Source: Leptospira bandrabouensis | GTDB lineage: Bacteria; Spirochaetota; Leptospiria; Leptospirales; Leptospiraceae | Direction of reading: 5' to 3' | Length of the DNA: 64,000 nucleotides | Assembly: GCF_004770905.1 (NCBI RefSeq) | Contig: NZ_RQHT01000012.1 | Span: 372,001 to 436,000, forward strand | Part shown: one piece after another, positions 49,647 through 60,601 of the stretch | How positions within the stretch are numbered: the first letter of the stretch is position 1 | How the letters are laid out: every line of letters starts with the position of its first letter | Position numbers and translations under genes: made by a program | The notes under the pieces: model-generated | What the model was told of the DNA's origin: nothing | The model's input: only the letters and a program-made list of their open reading frames with translations | Databases searched by the model: none

Positions 49647-50949
49647 ATTTATTTTCCTTTGTGTTTTGGATTGGCAAAAATATTTCTGCAATGATGCAGT
49701 CAGCTTTCACTTCGGTTGTGTGATCGATTGCGTTTCTAATAAAAAACATTCCGTTGTGCCGATGAAGTATGAATTCTACCATTGAAAGGCCAAGACCTAA
49801 ACTGAATTTTTCTTTGGAATAAAAACTTTCAACAGGTGGATGGATTCGGTAAAATGGCTCAACGAGATTTTTTTCAGAATGAGTTAGCTGTTTCGCATAT
49901 TCGTCTTCAATAATGTTGTTTTTTGCAGATAAACAAAAATATCCATCTACGAATGTTACAAAAACATCAAAATGAGATTTTCTTTTGGAATACTTTAATC
50001 CGTTTGTAATGACTTCATAAAGGGCTAATTTTATAGTCTCCATGTCGAGATCTAAATAAACAGATTGTTTAATAACAGGAAGATTCACTTTTAATTCTTT
50101 TTCTTCTATTTCCTCGCTAAACGTATTTACGAGTGTGGGAAGAAGCTGAAGTAGGGTTTCACTTTTTGTTCTGATTAGGGTAGTTTCCTTTTGAATCACA
50201 TCAACAGCAAGATCCAATCCTTTCATCATGCTCATGTTGTGCTCATGGTTCTCATACAATAAATCCCAAAATTCTTTATTAATTAGGTAATCCTTGCCAG
50301 AATCTATTTTCATTTGTTGGATTGAATCGATTATAGTCGACATGGCGCCAAGCCCAGAGCCTTGCATTAAAGTGGTCTTTAAATTTAGAATTGAATGGAG
50401 CTCTGAATTGATTTCGTTTGTTTTCCGGTGTGATTCTTTATAATTCAGCCATTCCAATTGGCTTTTTAATTCTTTTGATTCCTCATCAATTAGGAGAGAT
50501 TCCATCCTCTTTAAATAGACGTATTCTAATGCTTTTTCCAAACGATCTGACACAATTTCGATATGAAGAGGTTTCAAAAGGTAATCATAAACTCCTAACT
50601 TCATGATTTCTATGATTTCTTCTGTTTGGTCAATGGCGGTTTGGACAACGAAAACTGCATTAGGTTCTCTTTTTTTCTGTTCTAAAATGAATGACTTTCC
50701 GTCAAGAACTGGCATCATCAAGTCCACCAAATATAAGCTATATGGTTGTTTGGCTGCCATTTCTAAAGCTACTTTTCCATCGCAGGCAATGGCGGTTTCC
50801 ATGCCGATTCGTTTGCAAATTGCCTCTAATAGAACCTGGTTTTCCTTTTTGTCCTCAATGATAAGGATTGGTTCTTTGGGACGCCTTAAACGTTCCTTGG
50901 CCCGAGCCGGAGAGGGGATTGGATTTGGATTTACGTTCGATTCCACCAT
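49639..50949 (-). CDS. Receiver domain fused to a histidine-kinase-type ATPase, no visible phospho-His
   Basis: A 436-residue protein with a receiver domain first (about 25-150; LYLVDLMMPVLDG holds the Asp) and a GHKL ATPase last (about 290-430; EVITNGLKYSKR as N-box, LGLGLSMVEFIL as G-box). Between them is a helical region where a dimerisation helix would carry H-E-x-R; I see no such motif, only SELHSILNLKTTLMQG, whose His is unsupported. It could be an atypical kinase, or an ATPase acting on another protein such as the STAS partner two genes downstream. It lies 48 bases after the histidine kinase gene. Confidence 0.8.
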   Translation of the reverse strand: MVESNVNPNPIPSPARAKERLRRPKEPILIIEDKKENQVLLEAICKRIGMETAIACDGKVALEMAAKQPYSLYLVDLMMPVLDGKSFILEQKKREPNAVFVVQTAIDQTEEIIEIMKLGVYDYLLKPLHIEIVSDRLEKALEYVYLKRMESLLIDEESKELKSQLEWLNYKESHRKTNEINSELHSILNLKTTLMQGSGLGAMSTIIDSIQQMKIDSGKDYLINKEFWDLLYENHEHNMSMMKGLDLAVDVIQKETTLIRTKSETLLQLLPTLVNTFSEEIEEKELKVNLPVIKQSVYLDLDMETIKLALYEVITNGLKYSKRKSHFDVFVTFVDGYFCLSAKNNIIEDEYAKQLTHSEKNLVEPFYRIHPPVESFYSKEKFSLGLGLSMVEFILHRHNGMFFIRNAIDHTTEVKADCIIAEIFLPIQNTKENKYE

Positions 50950-50997
50950 ATAGATTATCGGAAATCTTAGGGGAGAATTCTATAGGGTTCAATTCCT

Positions 50998-52620
50998 TTA
51001 TTTTATTATTTCAGGTAACTTGAGTTTAAATACGGAGCCCTGGCCCAATTGGGACTGGAGCTCCAGGGTACCTCCAAGACGGATGGCAAGTCCTTGGGAA
51101 ATAGTGAGTCCGAGGCCAGTCCCTTCTATATTTCCATCGTCGTTTAACCGGGTGAAGGTATGGAAAATGCGGTTTTGGTCATCGATGGAGATTCCTGGTC
51201 CAAAATCTCTAACGGAAATTTCTAATGAACCATCAATCCATTCACAATCTAGCTCAATGTATGGATGATTTGTATATTTAATTGCATTGGAAAGGAGGTT
51301 TAAAAGGATTTGTAGAATTTTTCCTGAATCAGAAGTCACAGGTTTTGATTCTATTGGCGGGCGAAACCTTATCTCCATTTTTTTAGCATTTGCCTGAGGT
51401 TGGATTAATTCTAAGGTTTGGCGACATATATCTTCTGGTCTAAACGTTGTTATTTGGATCTTGATCTGTCCCGACTCAATTTTCATTAAGTTCAGGATTT
51501 CATTGATCATATTTAGTAGTCTTGTTCCGCCAGTGTAGATGTAATTTAAATATTCTTTTCCTGTTTCATCAGTCTCTGGTAATTGAATTAGTTTCGAAAA
51601 CCCAATAATGGAATTCAATGGTGTCCTTAGTTCATGACTCATATGGGCCAAAAATTCTGTTTTCGCTTTATAGGCGCGTTCCAATTCCTCTTTTGTTTTT
51701 GTAAGTGCTAAGGTTCGTTCTAAAACTAAAGATTCTAAACTGGATTTGTATCGGTTAAGCTCAGTTAAATCCAAATCTCTTTGGACAAACAATCCCATCC
51801 AACGACTAACCGTCTGATAAATTAATAGATTTTCGTGTTGGATCGGTGAATTTTTTTTGTATTTTAAAAAACCCATGATGCCTAAGAATTTATTTTCAAA
51901 TAAAACGGGTATGAGGAGTAGAATTTCGGCTTTGGTTTCCGTTAAAAACCATTTCTCTCTAGGTAGTGCCTTGTTCGGAGTAAGATAAATGGTTTTTCCA
52001 TTTTTTAGTTTATGAAACCAACGACCTAGTCCCAAATCATACCAATTTTCATTTTCACATTTCTTGGGGATAAGAGGATACTTTGTTGTTTTTCTTTCAT
52101 TTGCCCAAATCTGAAATTTGTCTTTTTCTCCTTCTAATTCGTATTTGAGAAAAAAAACCGAATCCATTTCCGTAAAATAAAGTAGTTGGTAGAGCGCTTG
52201 TGGTAATCCTTCCCGGATGGAATGTTGTTGGATGAGAATTTGGATAGAAGACGCTACACCCAATTCAAATCGCAATCGCCAAGCAATTTCTTCCTCTTGT
52301 CTTTGTTTGGTGGTAATGTCTTTTATAAAGAACTTAGTATACTCTTTGTTTTTGAGACCTTCTGGAAATTGAAACTTACCAAAAGAGGTTTCAAGAATTT
52401 TTCCATTTGTTTTGTAAATGAGTTCTGTCGTATAATCTGAGTTATTTATTTTTTGGGAAAGAAATTCCTTTAAATCAATTTCTTTTTCTAAAAATGCAAA
52501 ATTCTCGTTTTTTAAAATGATCTCAAATTTTTTTGAGGAACGATCAATAGAAAGAATTGCTGTTCCCGAGTCATCTCCTTCAAAAGAAGCCTTTAGTAAT
52601 GACCAGGGATCCAGATTCAT
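50998..52620 (-). CDS. PAS/GAF sensor histidine kinase
   Basis: A 540-residue cytoplasmic kinase: an N-terminal PAS-like segment (about 10-115), a GAF-like domain (about 125-285), a coiled coil, HisKA with FLAHMSHELRTPLNSIIGFS, and an ATPase domain with NLLSNAIKYT, DFGPGI and GTGLGLTISQG. No membrane segment is present. Its likely phospho-transfer partners are the receiver proteins just downstream. It begins one base after the ispH stop on the same strand. Confidence 0.92.
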   Translation of the reverse strand: MNLDPWSLLKASFEGDDSGTAILSIDRSSKKFEIILKNENFAFLEKEIDLKEFLSQKINNSDYTTELIYKTNGKILETSFGKFQFPEGLKNKEYTKFFIKDITTKQRQEEEIAWRLRFELGVASSIQILIQQHSIREGLPQALYQLLYFTEMDSVFFLKYELEGEKDKFQIWANERKTTKYPLIPKKCENENWYDLGLGRWFHKLKNGKTIYLTPNKALPREKWFLTETKAEILLLIPVLFENKFLGIMGFLKYKKNSPIQHENLLIYQTVSRWMGLFVQRDLDLTELNRYKSSLESLVLERTLALTKTKEELERAYKAKTEFLAHMSHELRTPLNSIIGFSKLIQLPETDETGKEYLNYIYTGGTRLLNMINEILNLMKIESGQIKIQITTFRPEDICRQTLELIQPQANAKKMEIRFRPPIESKPVTSDSGKILQILLNLLSNAIKYTNHPYIELDCEWIDGSLEISVRDFGPGISIDDQNRIFHTFTRLNDDGNIEGTGLGLTISQGLAIRLGGTLELQSQLGQGSVFKLKLPEIIK

Positions 52621-52621
52621 T

Positions 52622-53569
52622 TTAATATTGTTTCAGTAACTCTTTGGGCAGTTTGAAACTCATTGTATCCTCTCGGCTTTCTGGAAATAAGGACACCTTT
52701 GCATCAGGAAAATGTTTTAATATTTCACCCACAATTTCATCCACAAGAACTTGGGGGCTTGAGGCTCCAGCTGTGATTCCTAGTATTTTAATTCCAGAAT
52801 TTTTAATATGATTCGGATCTACATCCTCTTTCCGAGAGATTTGGAAACTGGCAGGTCTTGTTTTTTTCGCCAATTGACAGAGTCTTACGGAGTTGGAAGA
52901 ATTTTCTGCTCCAATGACAAGCATGGCATCCACAGATTTTAACATGGACTGTACTGCTTCCTGTCTTTCCGTTGTCGCATAACAGATATCATCTTTTTGC
53001 GGGTGTTCTACATAGGGAAATACTTCTTCAATTTTTTTAACCACATTCTTTGTATCTTCCACCGAAAGAGTGGTTTGCATAAGATAAGTAAGTGGTTTTT
53101 CTCTAGTAATTTTATTTTTTAGATTTTCTACATCTTCCGGCGATTCGACAAGAAACATCTCAGCCTCGCCCATAGTTCCTATGGCCTCGTCATGACCTCT
53201 GTGGCCAATATAAATGATTTGGTGTGTATCTTTGATATTACGAGCTTTTTTGTGTACTCTTGTGACAAGGGGGCAAGTCGCATCGCCAATTTTCATTTTC
53301 CTTTGGGTCGCTTCTTTTACCACTTCCGGGGAAACGCCGTGAGCTGAAAAAACAACGGTGGCACCATCAGGGACTTCACCCAGCTCATTGATGAATTGAA
53401 TCCCTTTTTTTTTCATTTCTTCCACAACTCTTTGGTTATGGACAATTTCTTTACGAACATAAAGTGGGGTCTCTGGATTTTCTTGGTAGGCTGTCTCCAC
53501 ATAGGAGATGGCATATTTCACTCCTGCACAAAATCCACGGGGGTTCGCCAAATATATTGTCTCTAACAC
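52622..53569 (-). CDS. ispH: 4-hydroxy-3-methylbut-2-enyl diphosphate reductase
   Basis: A 315-residue iron-sulfur enzyme, the last step of the MEP isoprenoid pathway. The three cluster cysteines appear in PRGFCAGV (Cys14), GDATCPLVTRVH and RLCQLAKK or DICYATTERQ, which both carry Cys. QTTLSVEDT and NSSNSVRL are also characteristic. It lies one base upstream of the kinase gene, so signalling genes follow a housekeeping gene in the same transcript. A promoter is expected in the 240 bases before flaB. Confidence 0.95.
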   Translation of the reverse strand: MLETIYLANPRGFCAGVKYAISYVETAYQENPETPLYVRKEIVHNQRVVEEMKKKGIQFINELGEVPDGATVVFSAHGVSPEVVKEATQRKMKIGDATCPLVTRVHKKARNIKDTHQIIYIGHRGHDEAIGTMGEAEMFLVESPEDVENLKNKITREKPLTYLMQTTLSVEDTKNVVKKIEEVFPYVEHPQKDDICYATTERQEAVQSMLKSVDAMLVIGAENSSNSVRLCQLAKKTRPASFQISRKEDVDPNHIKNSGIKILGITAGASSPQVLVDEIVGEILKHFPDAKVSLFPESREDTMSFKLPKELLKQY

Positions 53570-53711
53570 TTAAAAAAGCCTGCCTTTTTCTAAAATCCAA
53601 TTCCATAGAAATCTTAGGACATATTTTAGAAAAGGGGAAGTTCTATTTTTATTCAATTTTTATTTCATTTTCCCTATTATCCTCCCTCCCAGAATGACCG
53701 ATCCTTATCTT

Positions 53712-54658
<947 letters not shown>

Positions 54659-54674
54659 TAGGATAAGAGAAACT

Positions 54675-54708
54675 AAAGGCCGGGCAGGGTGGTTGGGGCC
54701 CCGTCTTT
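54675..54708 (+). terminator. Hairpin terminator after flaB
   Basis: AAAGGCCGGGC and GCCCCGTCTTT pair with one mismatch and one G-T pair around a 12-base loop. A T-rich stretch starts about ten bases later. It lies 16 bases after the flaB stop. Confidence 0.6.
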
Positions 54709-54764
54709 GGTTTCTCGATTTTCTTTTTTTATTGTAATTTTCATTCTTTCCTTTGTTTTCCTCT

Positions 54765-55997
54765 ATGAAATTAGAAATCGAATCTGCTTACAAAGCGATC
54801 CATCAGGTTGTTTCAAAAACTCCATTACAATTGCATTCAAAATTATCAGAGAAATTCGGTGCAACCATATTCATCAAAAGAGAAGACTTACAAATAGTTC
54901 GTTCTTATAAAATTCGAGGTGCTTATCATTTAATTCAAAATTTATCTGCTGAAGAAAGACAAAAGGGAGTTGTTTGTGCAAGTGCAGGCAATCATGCCCA
55001 AGGTGTGGCGTATTCCTGTAAAGTTTTGAATCTTCGTGGTGTGATTTACATGCCAGAAGTCACTCCTAAACAAAAAATTAAGCAAGTCAAAATGTTTGGT
55101 GATAAATGGATTGAAGTTGTGTTAGTTGGCGACACTTTTGATGATTGCCAGACACTTGCTTTAGAATATGCTAAAACACATAATATGGTATTTGTTCCAC
55201 CTTTTGACCATATCAAAATTATGGAAGGACAAGGAACTGTTGCTAAAGAAATTTTAGAGGAAGAGTCCGGAATCGATTATGTTTTCCTTCCCATTGGTGG
55301 AGGCGGATTATGTGCAGGTGTAGGGAGTTACTTTAAAGATAAATCTCCCAACACCAAAATCATTGGTGTCGAACCATTCGGTGCTCCTTCTATGACTGAA
55401 GCTCTTAATCAAGGGAAACCCGTTGCTTTAGACAAAATTGATAAATTTGTCGATGGTGCTGCAGTCAAAAAAGTGGGGGATAAAACTTTTCCAATCTGTA
55501 AGGAAGTCCTTTCTGATATGTTACTCGTTCAAGAAGGGAAAGTTTGTACCACTCTTTTGAAATTGTACAACGAAGATGCGATCGTGGCAGAACCTGCAGG
55601 TGCTCTTAGCATTTCTGCTTTGGATTTGTATGCAGATCAAATCCGGGGGAAAAAAGTAGTTTGTATTTTGAGCGGTGGGAATAACGACATTGATCGAATG
55701 CAAGAAATCAAAGAAAGATCACTGCTTTATGAAGGCTTAAAACATTATTTTATTGTTCGGTTTGCCCAGAAACCTGGTTCATTAAAACAATTTGTAAATG
55801 AAATTCTTGGTCCAAATGATGATATTGTTCGCTTTGAATTCATTCAAAAAAATAATAAGGAATCTGGACCTGCCTTGATCGGTATTGAGTTAAAATCGAA
55901 AGACGATTTTCAATCTTTGTTAGAACGAATGAACGTATTTCATTTAAATTATACATTAGTCAATCAGGATGAGAATTTATTCGAATATTTGGTTTAA
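54765..55997 (+). CDS. ilvA: Threonine dehydratase
   Basis: A 410-residue PLP enzyme of the serine/threonine dehydratase family. The PLP lysine is Lys49 in RSYKIRGAY, and the phosphate-binding loop is GGGGLCAG near residue 180. The C-terminal 80 residues form an ACT-like regulatory domain (FIVRFAQKPGSLKQFVNEIL), which argues for the biosynthetic type making 2-oxobutanoate for isoleucine. The start is ATG 54765; a TTG four codons earlier is possible. It stands alone between flaB and a terminator. Confidence 0.9.
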   Translation: MKLEIESAYKAIHQVVSKTPLQLHSKLSEKFGATIFIKREDLQIVRSYKIRGAYHLIQNLSAEERQKGVVCASAGNHAQGVAYSCKVLNLRGVIYMPEVTPKQKIKQVKMFGDKWIEVVLVGDTFDDCQTLALEYAKTHNMVFVPPFDHIKIMEGQGTVAKEILEEESGIDYVFLPIGGGGLCAGVGSYFKDKSPNTKIIGVEPFGAPSMTEALNQGKPVALDKIDKFVDGAAVKKVGDKTFPICKEVLSDMLLVQEGKVCTTLLKLYNEDAIVAEPAGALSISALDLYADQIRGKKVVCILSGGNNDIDRMQEIKERSLLYEGLKHYFIVRFAQKPGSLKQFVNEILGPNDDIVRFEFIQKNNKESGPALIGIELKSKDDFQSLLERMNVFHLNYTLVNQDENLFEYLV

Positions 55998-56424
55998 TTT
56001 CTGTTCACATAACTTTGGTTTGTTCTAAGATTTGTTTGGTTTTTTTAGTTTTAACGTTGGTCCCAATTTTCTAATTTTTTCAATGGATTCCCTAAAGGAT
56101 TCTGAAAACAGTTCGATATCTATATTGATTGAATGATCGTCGTACAGCTAAAAGCCCGGAGTGATTGCCGGGCTTTTGTATAACTATGAACTTTCTGAAT
56201 TAAAAAACCATCCAAATAGAATTTAAATTTCTTTTTATTAAAATTTGTGATAAACAGGCGTTATTGGGTGGCGGGTGGATTACCCCTCCCAGTTCGATCA
56301 GGGCGGGGATGGTATACAATTTTATACCACCGCTAAGAATCATTATTCTCCTATTTATTTGTCAAAAAAAACTTTAATTGTAATCAAACAAATTGAGATT
56401 AGTTTTACTTTGGAGGGAGACATT
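55998..56424. other. 427-base intergenic region
   Basis: No gene is seen here once the TTG at 56425 is taken as the next start. The region holds the hairpin at 56150-56177 and an unusual G/C-rich tract at about 56258-56312, rich in GGGTGG and CCCCTCCC runs. The open frame from 56275 reads through part of it, but that stretch has no protein-like pattern. Confidence 0.6.
56150..56177 (+). terminator. Intrinsic terminator downstream of ilvA
   Basis: AAAAGCCCGG and CCGGGCTTTT form a perfect ten-base stem with an eight-base loop. It is symmetric (A run before, T run after), so it may act in both directions. It lies 150 bases after the ilvA stop. Confidence 0.8.
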
Positions 56425-57405
56425 TTGTTTGATACGTTTGGTTTCTATAGATCAAAACAGTTTTTGATCTTGGGGATTTTCCTATTAAATCTTTTTTGTA
56501 ATCCCGACTGGAAACACAATTCAGGCGATCCATTTACGAAAACATATTGGGAAAATCGATTATTAGAAAATGACATCATTGCTTACCCTCGATTTTTCTT
56601 CATAGAAGGACTGGTCACTGGTTTAAACCAAACCCCACTCACCATTCTTTCTCCATCGGACGGAAGTTCGATCACTGTCAATGGAAATGGACCATTTAAG
56701 ATGTTTGTATTTGCCTCTCCCAAATATCTGCAACTGACTTTCCCAACACAACCTTCCAATGTTCATTGTATGGTTTGGGACCGTGGAAATTGGGACGGAT
56801 TCAGTCTCGTCAATGTTCAAATTTCCTGCCCATTTGCTAAAACCATTGTTTCTGGGAAAACTCTGTTATGGGATCGTTGTACTTATGGTTCTTCTTGGAA
56901 TCCATTGGGGAATAGTCTTGGAGAGGGGTTAGGTGACTGCTCTCGTGGCAATCCCGAGCCATTACAGTTTTGTACCGCAGCAGACGGTTATGATTCTGCT
57001 ACAAATCCTAATGCTTGCAATGGAGGAATCAATTCACAGTTAGTTAGTGTTGGTGCCGTGTATCGTTCCTGTGTTAGTCGCAACACTTCAAAAGCCTACC
57101 AAAGAGAAAACTGGAGACTTCCTTTATATACTGAAATGTTTTCTGTGATTCGTTGTAGTGAAACTAACACGGGAGAAATTACAGGGGAAGACGGGTGTTT
57201 AACCGTAGGTAATGCTACTAAATACCCAGGAGCCACAGCAGATCCAATTTTATTTCCCAATGCACAACCAGCTCATTATTGGGGTCCACAAACGTTTCCG
57301 GGATTAGGAGATGTCCAAGTAATCACTGTAAATTTTGACCCTGGGAATGAATCTTATTTGAATAAAGATTTGAATGCATTTGTTCGTTGCGTTTCGGATT
57401 TATAG
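56425..57405 (+). CDS. Lipoprotein with Lcl C-terminal (DUF1566-like) domain
   Basis: I place the start at TTG 56425, with GGAGGG seven bases upstream, giving 326 residues with a good signal peptide (KQFLILGIFLLNLFC, lipobox LLNLFC). The frame is open from 56275 but the earlier part is not protein-like. The C-terminal half has the pattern of Lcl/DUF1566 domains: LLWDRCTYGSSW and ENWRLPLYTEMFSVIRC, with paired Cys. These domains are frequent in leptospiral surface lipoproteins, and the original Lcl protein binds glycan-like polymers. The cysteine count (about 10) suggests disulfides. It stands alone. Confidence 0.75.
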   Translation: MFDTFGFYRSKQFLILGIFLLNLFCNPDWKHNSGDPFTKTYWENRLLENDIIAYPRFFFIEGLVTGLNQTPLTILSPSDGSSITVNGNGPFKMFVFASPKYLQLTFPTQPSNVHCMVWDRGNWDGFSLVNVQISCPFAKTIVSGKTLLWDRCTYGSSWNPLGNSLGEGLGDCSRGNPEPLQFCTAADGYDSATNPNACNGGINSQLVSVGAVYRSCVSRNTSKAYQRENWRLPLYTEMFSVIRCSETNTGEITGEDGCLTVGNATKYPGATADPILFPNAQPAHYWGPQTFPGLGDVQVITVNFDPGNESYLNKDLNAFVRCVSDL

Positions 57406-57479
57406 ATTGATGGAAAGTTAAAATTGATTCAAACGATTCTATAAGAATTTGAATCAGAAAATAGAAAGCGATACTTCCA

Positions 57480-58097
57480 TTAAGCTCTTATTACAAACAA
57501 AGCCAATGTGGCAAATAAGTTTGGAAACAGTTTAATCTGTCTGGTTCGATTAAAAAAAGCTCTGTGTAAAACTTTTATCCTTTCAAACTCACAAAAATCC
57601 TCAAAGTCTTTTCCTGATAAATAATGTAAGTTAGGTGTGTCATACCAATGGAAAGGCATAAGATCAGTGACAGGAGTTTTCCCGCTGAGAAGGATGGAAG
57701 CACGAATTTGCCAATGTGAAAAATTGGGAAACACTATGATTACTTGTTTTCCAATACGCAAACATTCTTTTATAATCTCCCCAGGATTTAAGGTCTGCTG
57801 GATGGTTTGGTTCAGAATTACAAAATCAAAACTATGATCCAAATGATGTTTTAAGCCATCATCAATATCACCATGATGAACATATAAACTTTTTTTTACA
57901 CATTGGATGATACATTTATCATCTTTTTCGATACCTTGGACTCTGACTCCTTTGTTTTTTAAAATTAACATAAGTTCGCCGTATCCACAACCCAGGTCCA
58001 AAACTCTCTCACCTGGTTTGACTAAATTCGCAATATAGGAAATGTCTGGTCTATTTTTTAAATCCAAACCAAGGGCTTCATTTGTGTGAATGTTCAA
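57480..58097 (-). CDS. metW: MetW, methionine biosynthesis protein
   Basis: A 205-residue methyltransferase-fold protein with the SAM-binding motif [12 protein letters not shown] near residue 33. In many bacteria metW follows metX and MetW helps or activates MetX. Its start overlaps the metX stop by four bases, matching that arrangement. The fold motif and the context together make the call firm. Confidence 0.92.
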   Translation of the reverse strand: MNIHTNEALGLDLKNRPDISYIANLVKPGERVLDLGCGYGELMLILKNKGVRVQGIEKDDKCIIQCVKKSLYVHHGDIDDGLKHHLDHSFDFVILNQTIQQTLNPGEIIKECLRIGKQVIIVFPNFSHWQIRASILLSGKTPVTDLMPFHWYDTPNLHYLSGKDFEDFCEFERIKVLHRAFFNRTRQIKLFPNLFATLALFVIRA

Positions 58098-59230
58098 AGG
58101 AAAACTCCTTCATCCGTAGAACCTAAAAAATCTCTTAGGATCGAGTCTTGTTGTTCACTTGGTAATAAAAAACTATCATGACCTGCCGGATTGTTGAGTT
58201 CCACAAAACTAACAGGTACTGCATTCACTTCTAAAGATTTGACAATTTCTTCCGATTGATAAGGCGGATATAGCCAGTCTGAAGTATAGGCAACTACCAA
58301 GAATCGGCATCTCACTTTTGCTAAAACTTTGGTTAATTCTTTTCCTGTTCCTAAACTAAAATGATCTAATGCTTTCGTTACATAAATATAAGAGTTTGCA
58401 TCAAAACGATCAACAAAGGATTCCCCTTGGTAAATCAAATAACTTCCCACAGCAAAATCAGTGGATTGAATATTTCCTTTGGGCGGTTTACGACCAAATT
58501 TTTCTCTCATCATTTCATCACTAAGATAAGTGATGTGGCCCATCATACGTGCAAGAGCTAGTCCCTTGGATGGTCTATTTTCCTGGGTGTACAATCCTTG
58601 GTTCCAGTTGGGATCAGAAAGGATGGCTTGTCTTCCCACTTCGTTAAAGGCAATTTGTTGGGCGGAGTGTTCTGAGGATGATGCCATCACAATACAATTT
58701 TTCAATCGATCAGGATATGCCACTGACCATTGTAAGGCTTGCATTCCCCCCATCGAACCACCTGCGACTGCAAATAATTTATGAATTCCAAAAGAACTGA
58801 TCAGTTTTTCCTGAGCATTTACCATATCTCCAATGGAGACAAAGGGAAAGGTGGATTGGTAGGGTTTACCCGTTTTGGCATTGGTTGTCAATGGACCACT
58901 AGAACCCTTACAACCGCCGATTACATTAGAAGAAATGATGAAATACCGATTGGTATCAAAGGCTTTACCTGGGCCGATATAAAAATCCCACCAGCCTGGA
59001 CGTTTGTCACCTTCATGAAATCCAGCAGCATGGGCATCTCCGGATAGTGCATGACAAACAAGGATCGCATTGTCCTTTTTTTCGTTCAGTGTGCCATAGG
59101 TTTCATAGGCAATTTCAAGAGGAGTGATGGACTCACCCCCCTCTAAAGTAAAAGAGTCAAATCTGACAACTTGCGTCTGTACGACACCTACGGATCCGCG
59201 GAAAAACTCGTTTTGTTCGGAGGTAGGCAT
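58094..59230 (-). CDS. metX: Homoserine O-acetyltransferase
   Basis: A 378-residue alpha/beta hydrolase-fold enzyme. The nucleophile is in [13 protein letters not shown], with further motifs [15 protein letters not shown] (Asp) and [11 protein letters not shown] (His). It moves an acyl group (acetyl, or succinyl in some relatives) from acyl-CoA to homoserine. It lies eight bases after metY and overlaps metW, so the three form one operon for direct sulfhydrylation. Confidence 0.93.
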   Translation of the reverse strand: MPTSEQNEFFRGSVGVVQTQVVRFDSFTLEGGESITPLEIAYETYGTLNEKKDNAILVCHALSGDAHAAGFHEGDKRPGWWDFYIGPGKAFDTNRYFIISSNVIGGCKGSSGPLTTNAKTGKPYQSTFPFVSIGDMVNAQEKLISSFGIHKLFAVAGGSMGGMQALQWSVAYPDRLKNCIVMASSSEHSAQQIAFNEVGRQAILSDPNWNQGLYTQENRPSKGLALARMMGHITYLSDEMMREKFGRKPPKGNIQSTDFAVGSYLIYQGESFVDRFDANSYIYVTKALDHFSLGTGKELTKVLAKVRCRFLVVAYTSDWLYPPYQSEEIVKSLEVNAVPVSFVELNNPAGHDSFLLPSEQQDSILRDFLGSTDEGVFL

Positions 59231-59238
59231 AGTCTTAA

Positions 59239-60543
59239 TCAGATATTTTTTAATGCCTCTTCCAAGTCTACCAGAATGTCATCAATGTTTTCTAGTCCTA
59301 CACTCAATCGAACAAATCCTGGAGTGACTCCCGCAGAAATTTGTTCAGGTCCTGTCAACTGTTGGTGTGTTGTGGAAGCCGGATGAATGGCAAGAGACTT
59401 CGCATCACCGATGTTAGCGAGTAGGCTAAAAAGTTCCAAACCATCAATGAATTTTTTGGCTTTTTCCACTCCACCTTTGATTTCAAATCCTACAATGGCA
59501 CCGAAAAGTCCACGTTCATGGTATTTTTTAGCAGTTTCGTAGTTTTTGTTTGAAGGTAGGCCTGGATAGTTGACCCATTCCACCTTTGGATGTTTTGATA
59601 AAAATTCAGCAACTTTTAATGCGTTGGCAGAATGGCGTTCCATACGAAGAGGAAGAGTTTCTACACCTTGTAAAATTTGCCATGCATTGAATGGAGAAAT
59701 GGCAGGACCAAGGTCTCTTAAACCTTGCACTCTTGCTTTTAAAATAAACGCAATATTCACTCCACCAAAGGGTTCGAACTTCCCAAAAACTTCCCAAAAT
59801 TTTAATCCGTGGTAAGATGGATCTGGTTCTGTAAAGTTTTTGAATTTTCCGTTACCCCAATTGAAACTTCCGCCATCGATAATGATTCCTCCAATAGAAG
59901 TTCCATGTCCTCCCAAAAATTTAGTGAGAGAGTGCACTACAATATCTGCACCATGTTTGAGTGGGTTCACTAAAAAAGGAGATGGCATTGTATTATCAAC
60001 CACAAGAGGAACTCCCACTTCTTTTGCGACTTTACTCACTGCTGCAATGTCGAGAGTATCTAACTTTGGATTTCCAAGAGTTTCTGCATAAAATGCTCTT
60101 GTTTTATCATTGGAAGCTTTGCGAAAGTTTTCTGGATCTGATTGGTCAACAAAGTGAACTTTGATTCCGAGTTTGGGAAATGTATAGTGGAGAAGGTTGT
60201 ATGTTCCACCATATAACGAAGAAGAGGCGACAATTTCTTGGCCTGCTTCCACAATGTTTAAGAGGGCTAACATTTCTGCACTTTGTCCTGAAGCCGTTGC
60301 AAGAGCCGCGACACCACCTTCCAAGGCGGCTACACGTTTTTCCAAAACGTCAGTGGTTGGGTTCATGAGACGAGTATAGATATTTCCAAACTCTTGAAGA
60401 CCAAATAGCCTTGCTGCATGATCAGTGTCTTTAAATACATAGGATGTAGTTTGGTATAAAGGTACGGCCCTTGATGTAGTCGTCGGGTCCGGTTCTTGTC
60501 CCCCGTGAAGTGCGATGGTTTCTGGTTTAAAATTACGTGGCAT
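59239..60543 (-). CDS. metY: O-acetylhomoserine sulfhydrylase
   Basis: A 434-residue PLP enzyme of the Cys/Met metabolism family. The PLP lysine is in [16 protein letters not shown], and [22 protein letters not shown] is the typical N-terminal motif. ATG 60543 ([15 protein letters not shown]) is chosen; an earlier frame adds residues with no family match. It makes homocysteine from O-acetylhomoserine and sulfide. It heads the metY-metX-metW operon. An 11-base perfect inverted repeat lies upstream. Confidence 0.93.
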   Translation of the reverse strand: MPRNFKPETIALHGGQEPDPTTTSRAVPLYQTTSYVFKDTDHAARLFGLQEFGNIYTRLMNPTTDVLEKRVAALEGGVAALATASGQSAEMLALLNIVEAGQEIVASSSLYGGTYNLLHYTFPKLGIKVHFVDQSDPENFRKASNDKTRAFYAETLGNPKLDTLDIAAVSKVAKEVGVPLVVDNTMPSPFLVNPLKHGADIVVHSLTKFLGGHGTSIGGIIIDGGSFNWGNGKFKNFTEPDPSYHGLKFWEVFGKFEPFGGVNIAFILKARVQGLRDLGPAISPFNAWQILQGVETLPLRMERHSANALKVAEFLSKHPKVEWVNYPGLPSNKNYETAKKYHERGLFGAIVGFEIKGGVEKAKKFIDGLELFSLLANIGDAKSLAIHPASTTHQQLTGPEQISAGVTPGFVRLSVGLENIDDILVDLEEALKNI

Positions 60544-60601
60544 AGATTCCCCCAAATGGTCTGACCTAATGTGCGGCTCCTCTCCCATTCGTCAAGAAAA
60601 T

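Noticed and set aside
56275..56424. 50-codon extension of the Lcl-type lipoprotein
   Set aside because: A TTG at 56425 has GGAGGG at the right distance and gives a proper signal peptide; the extension would bury it.
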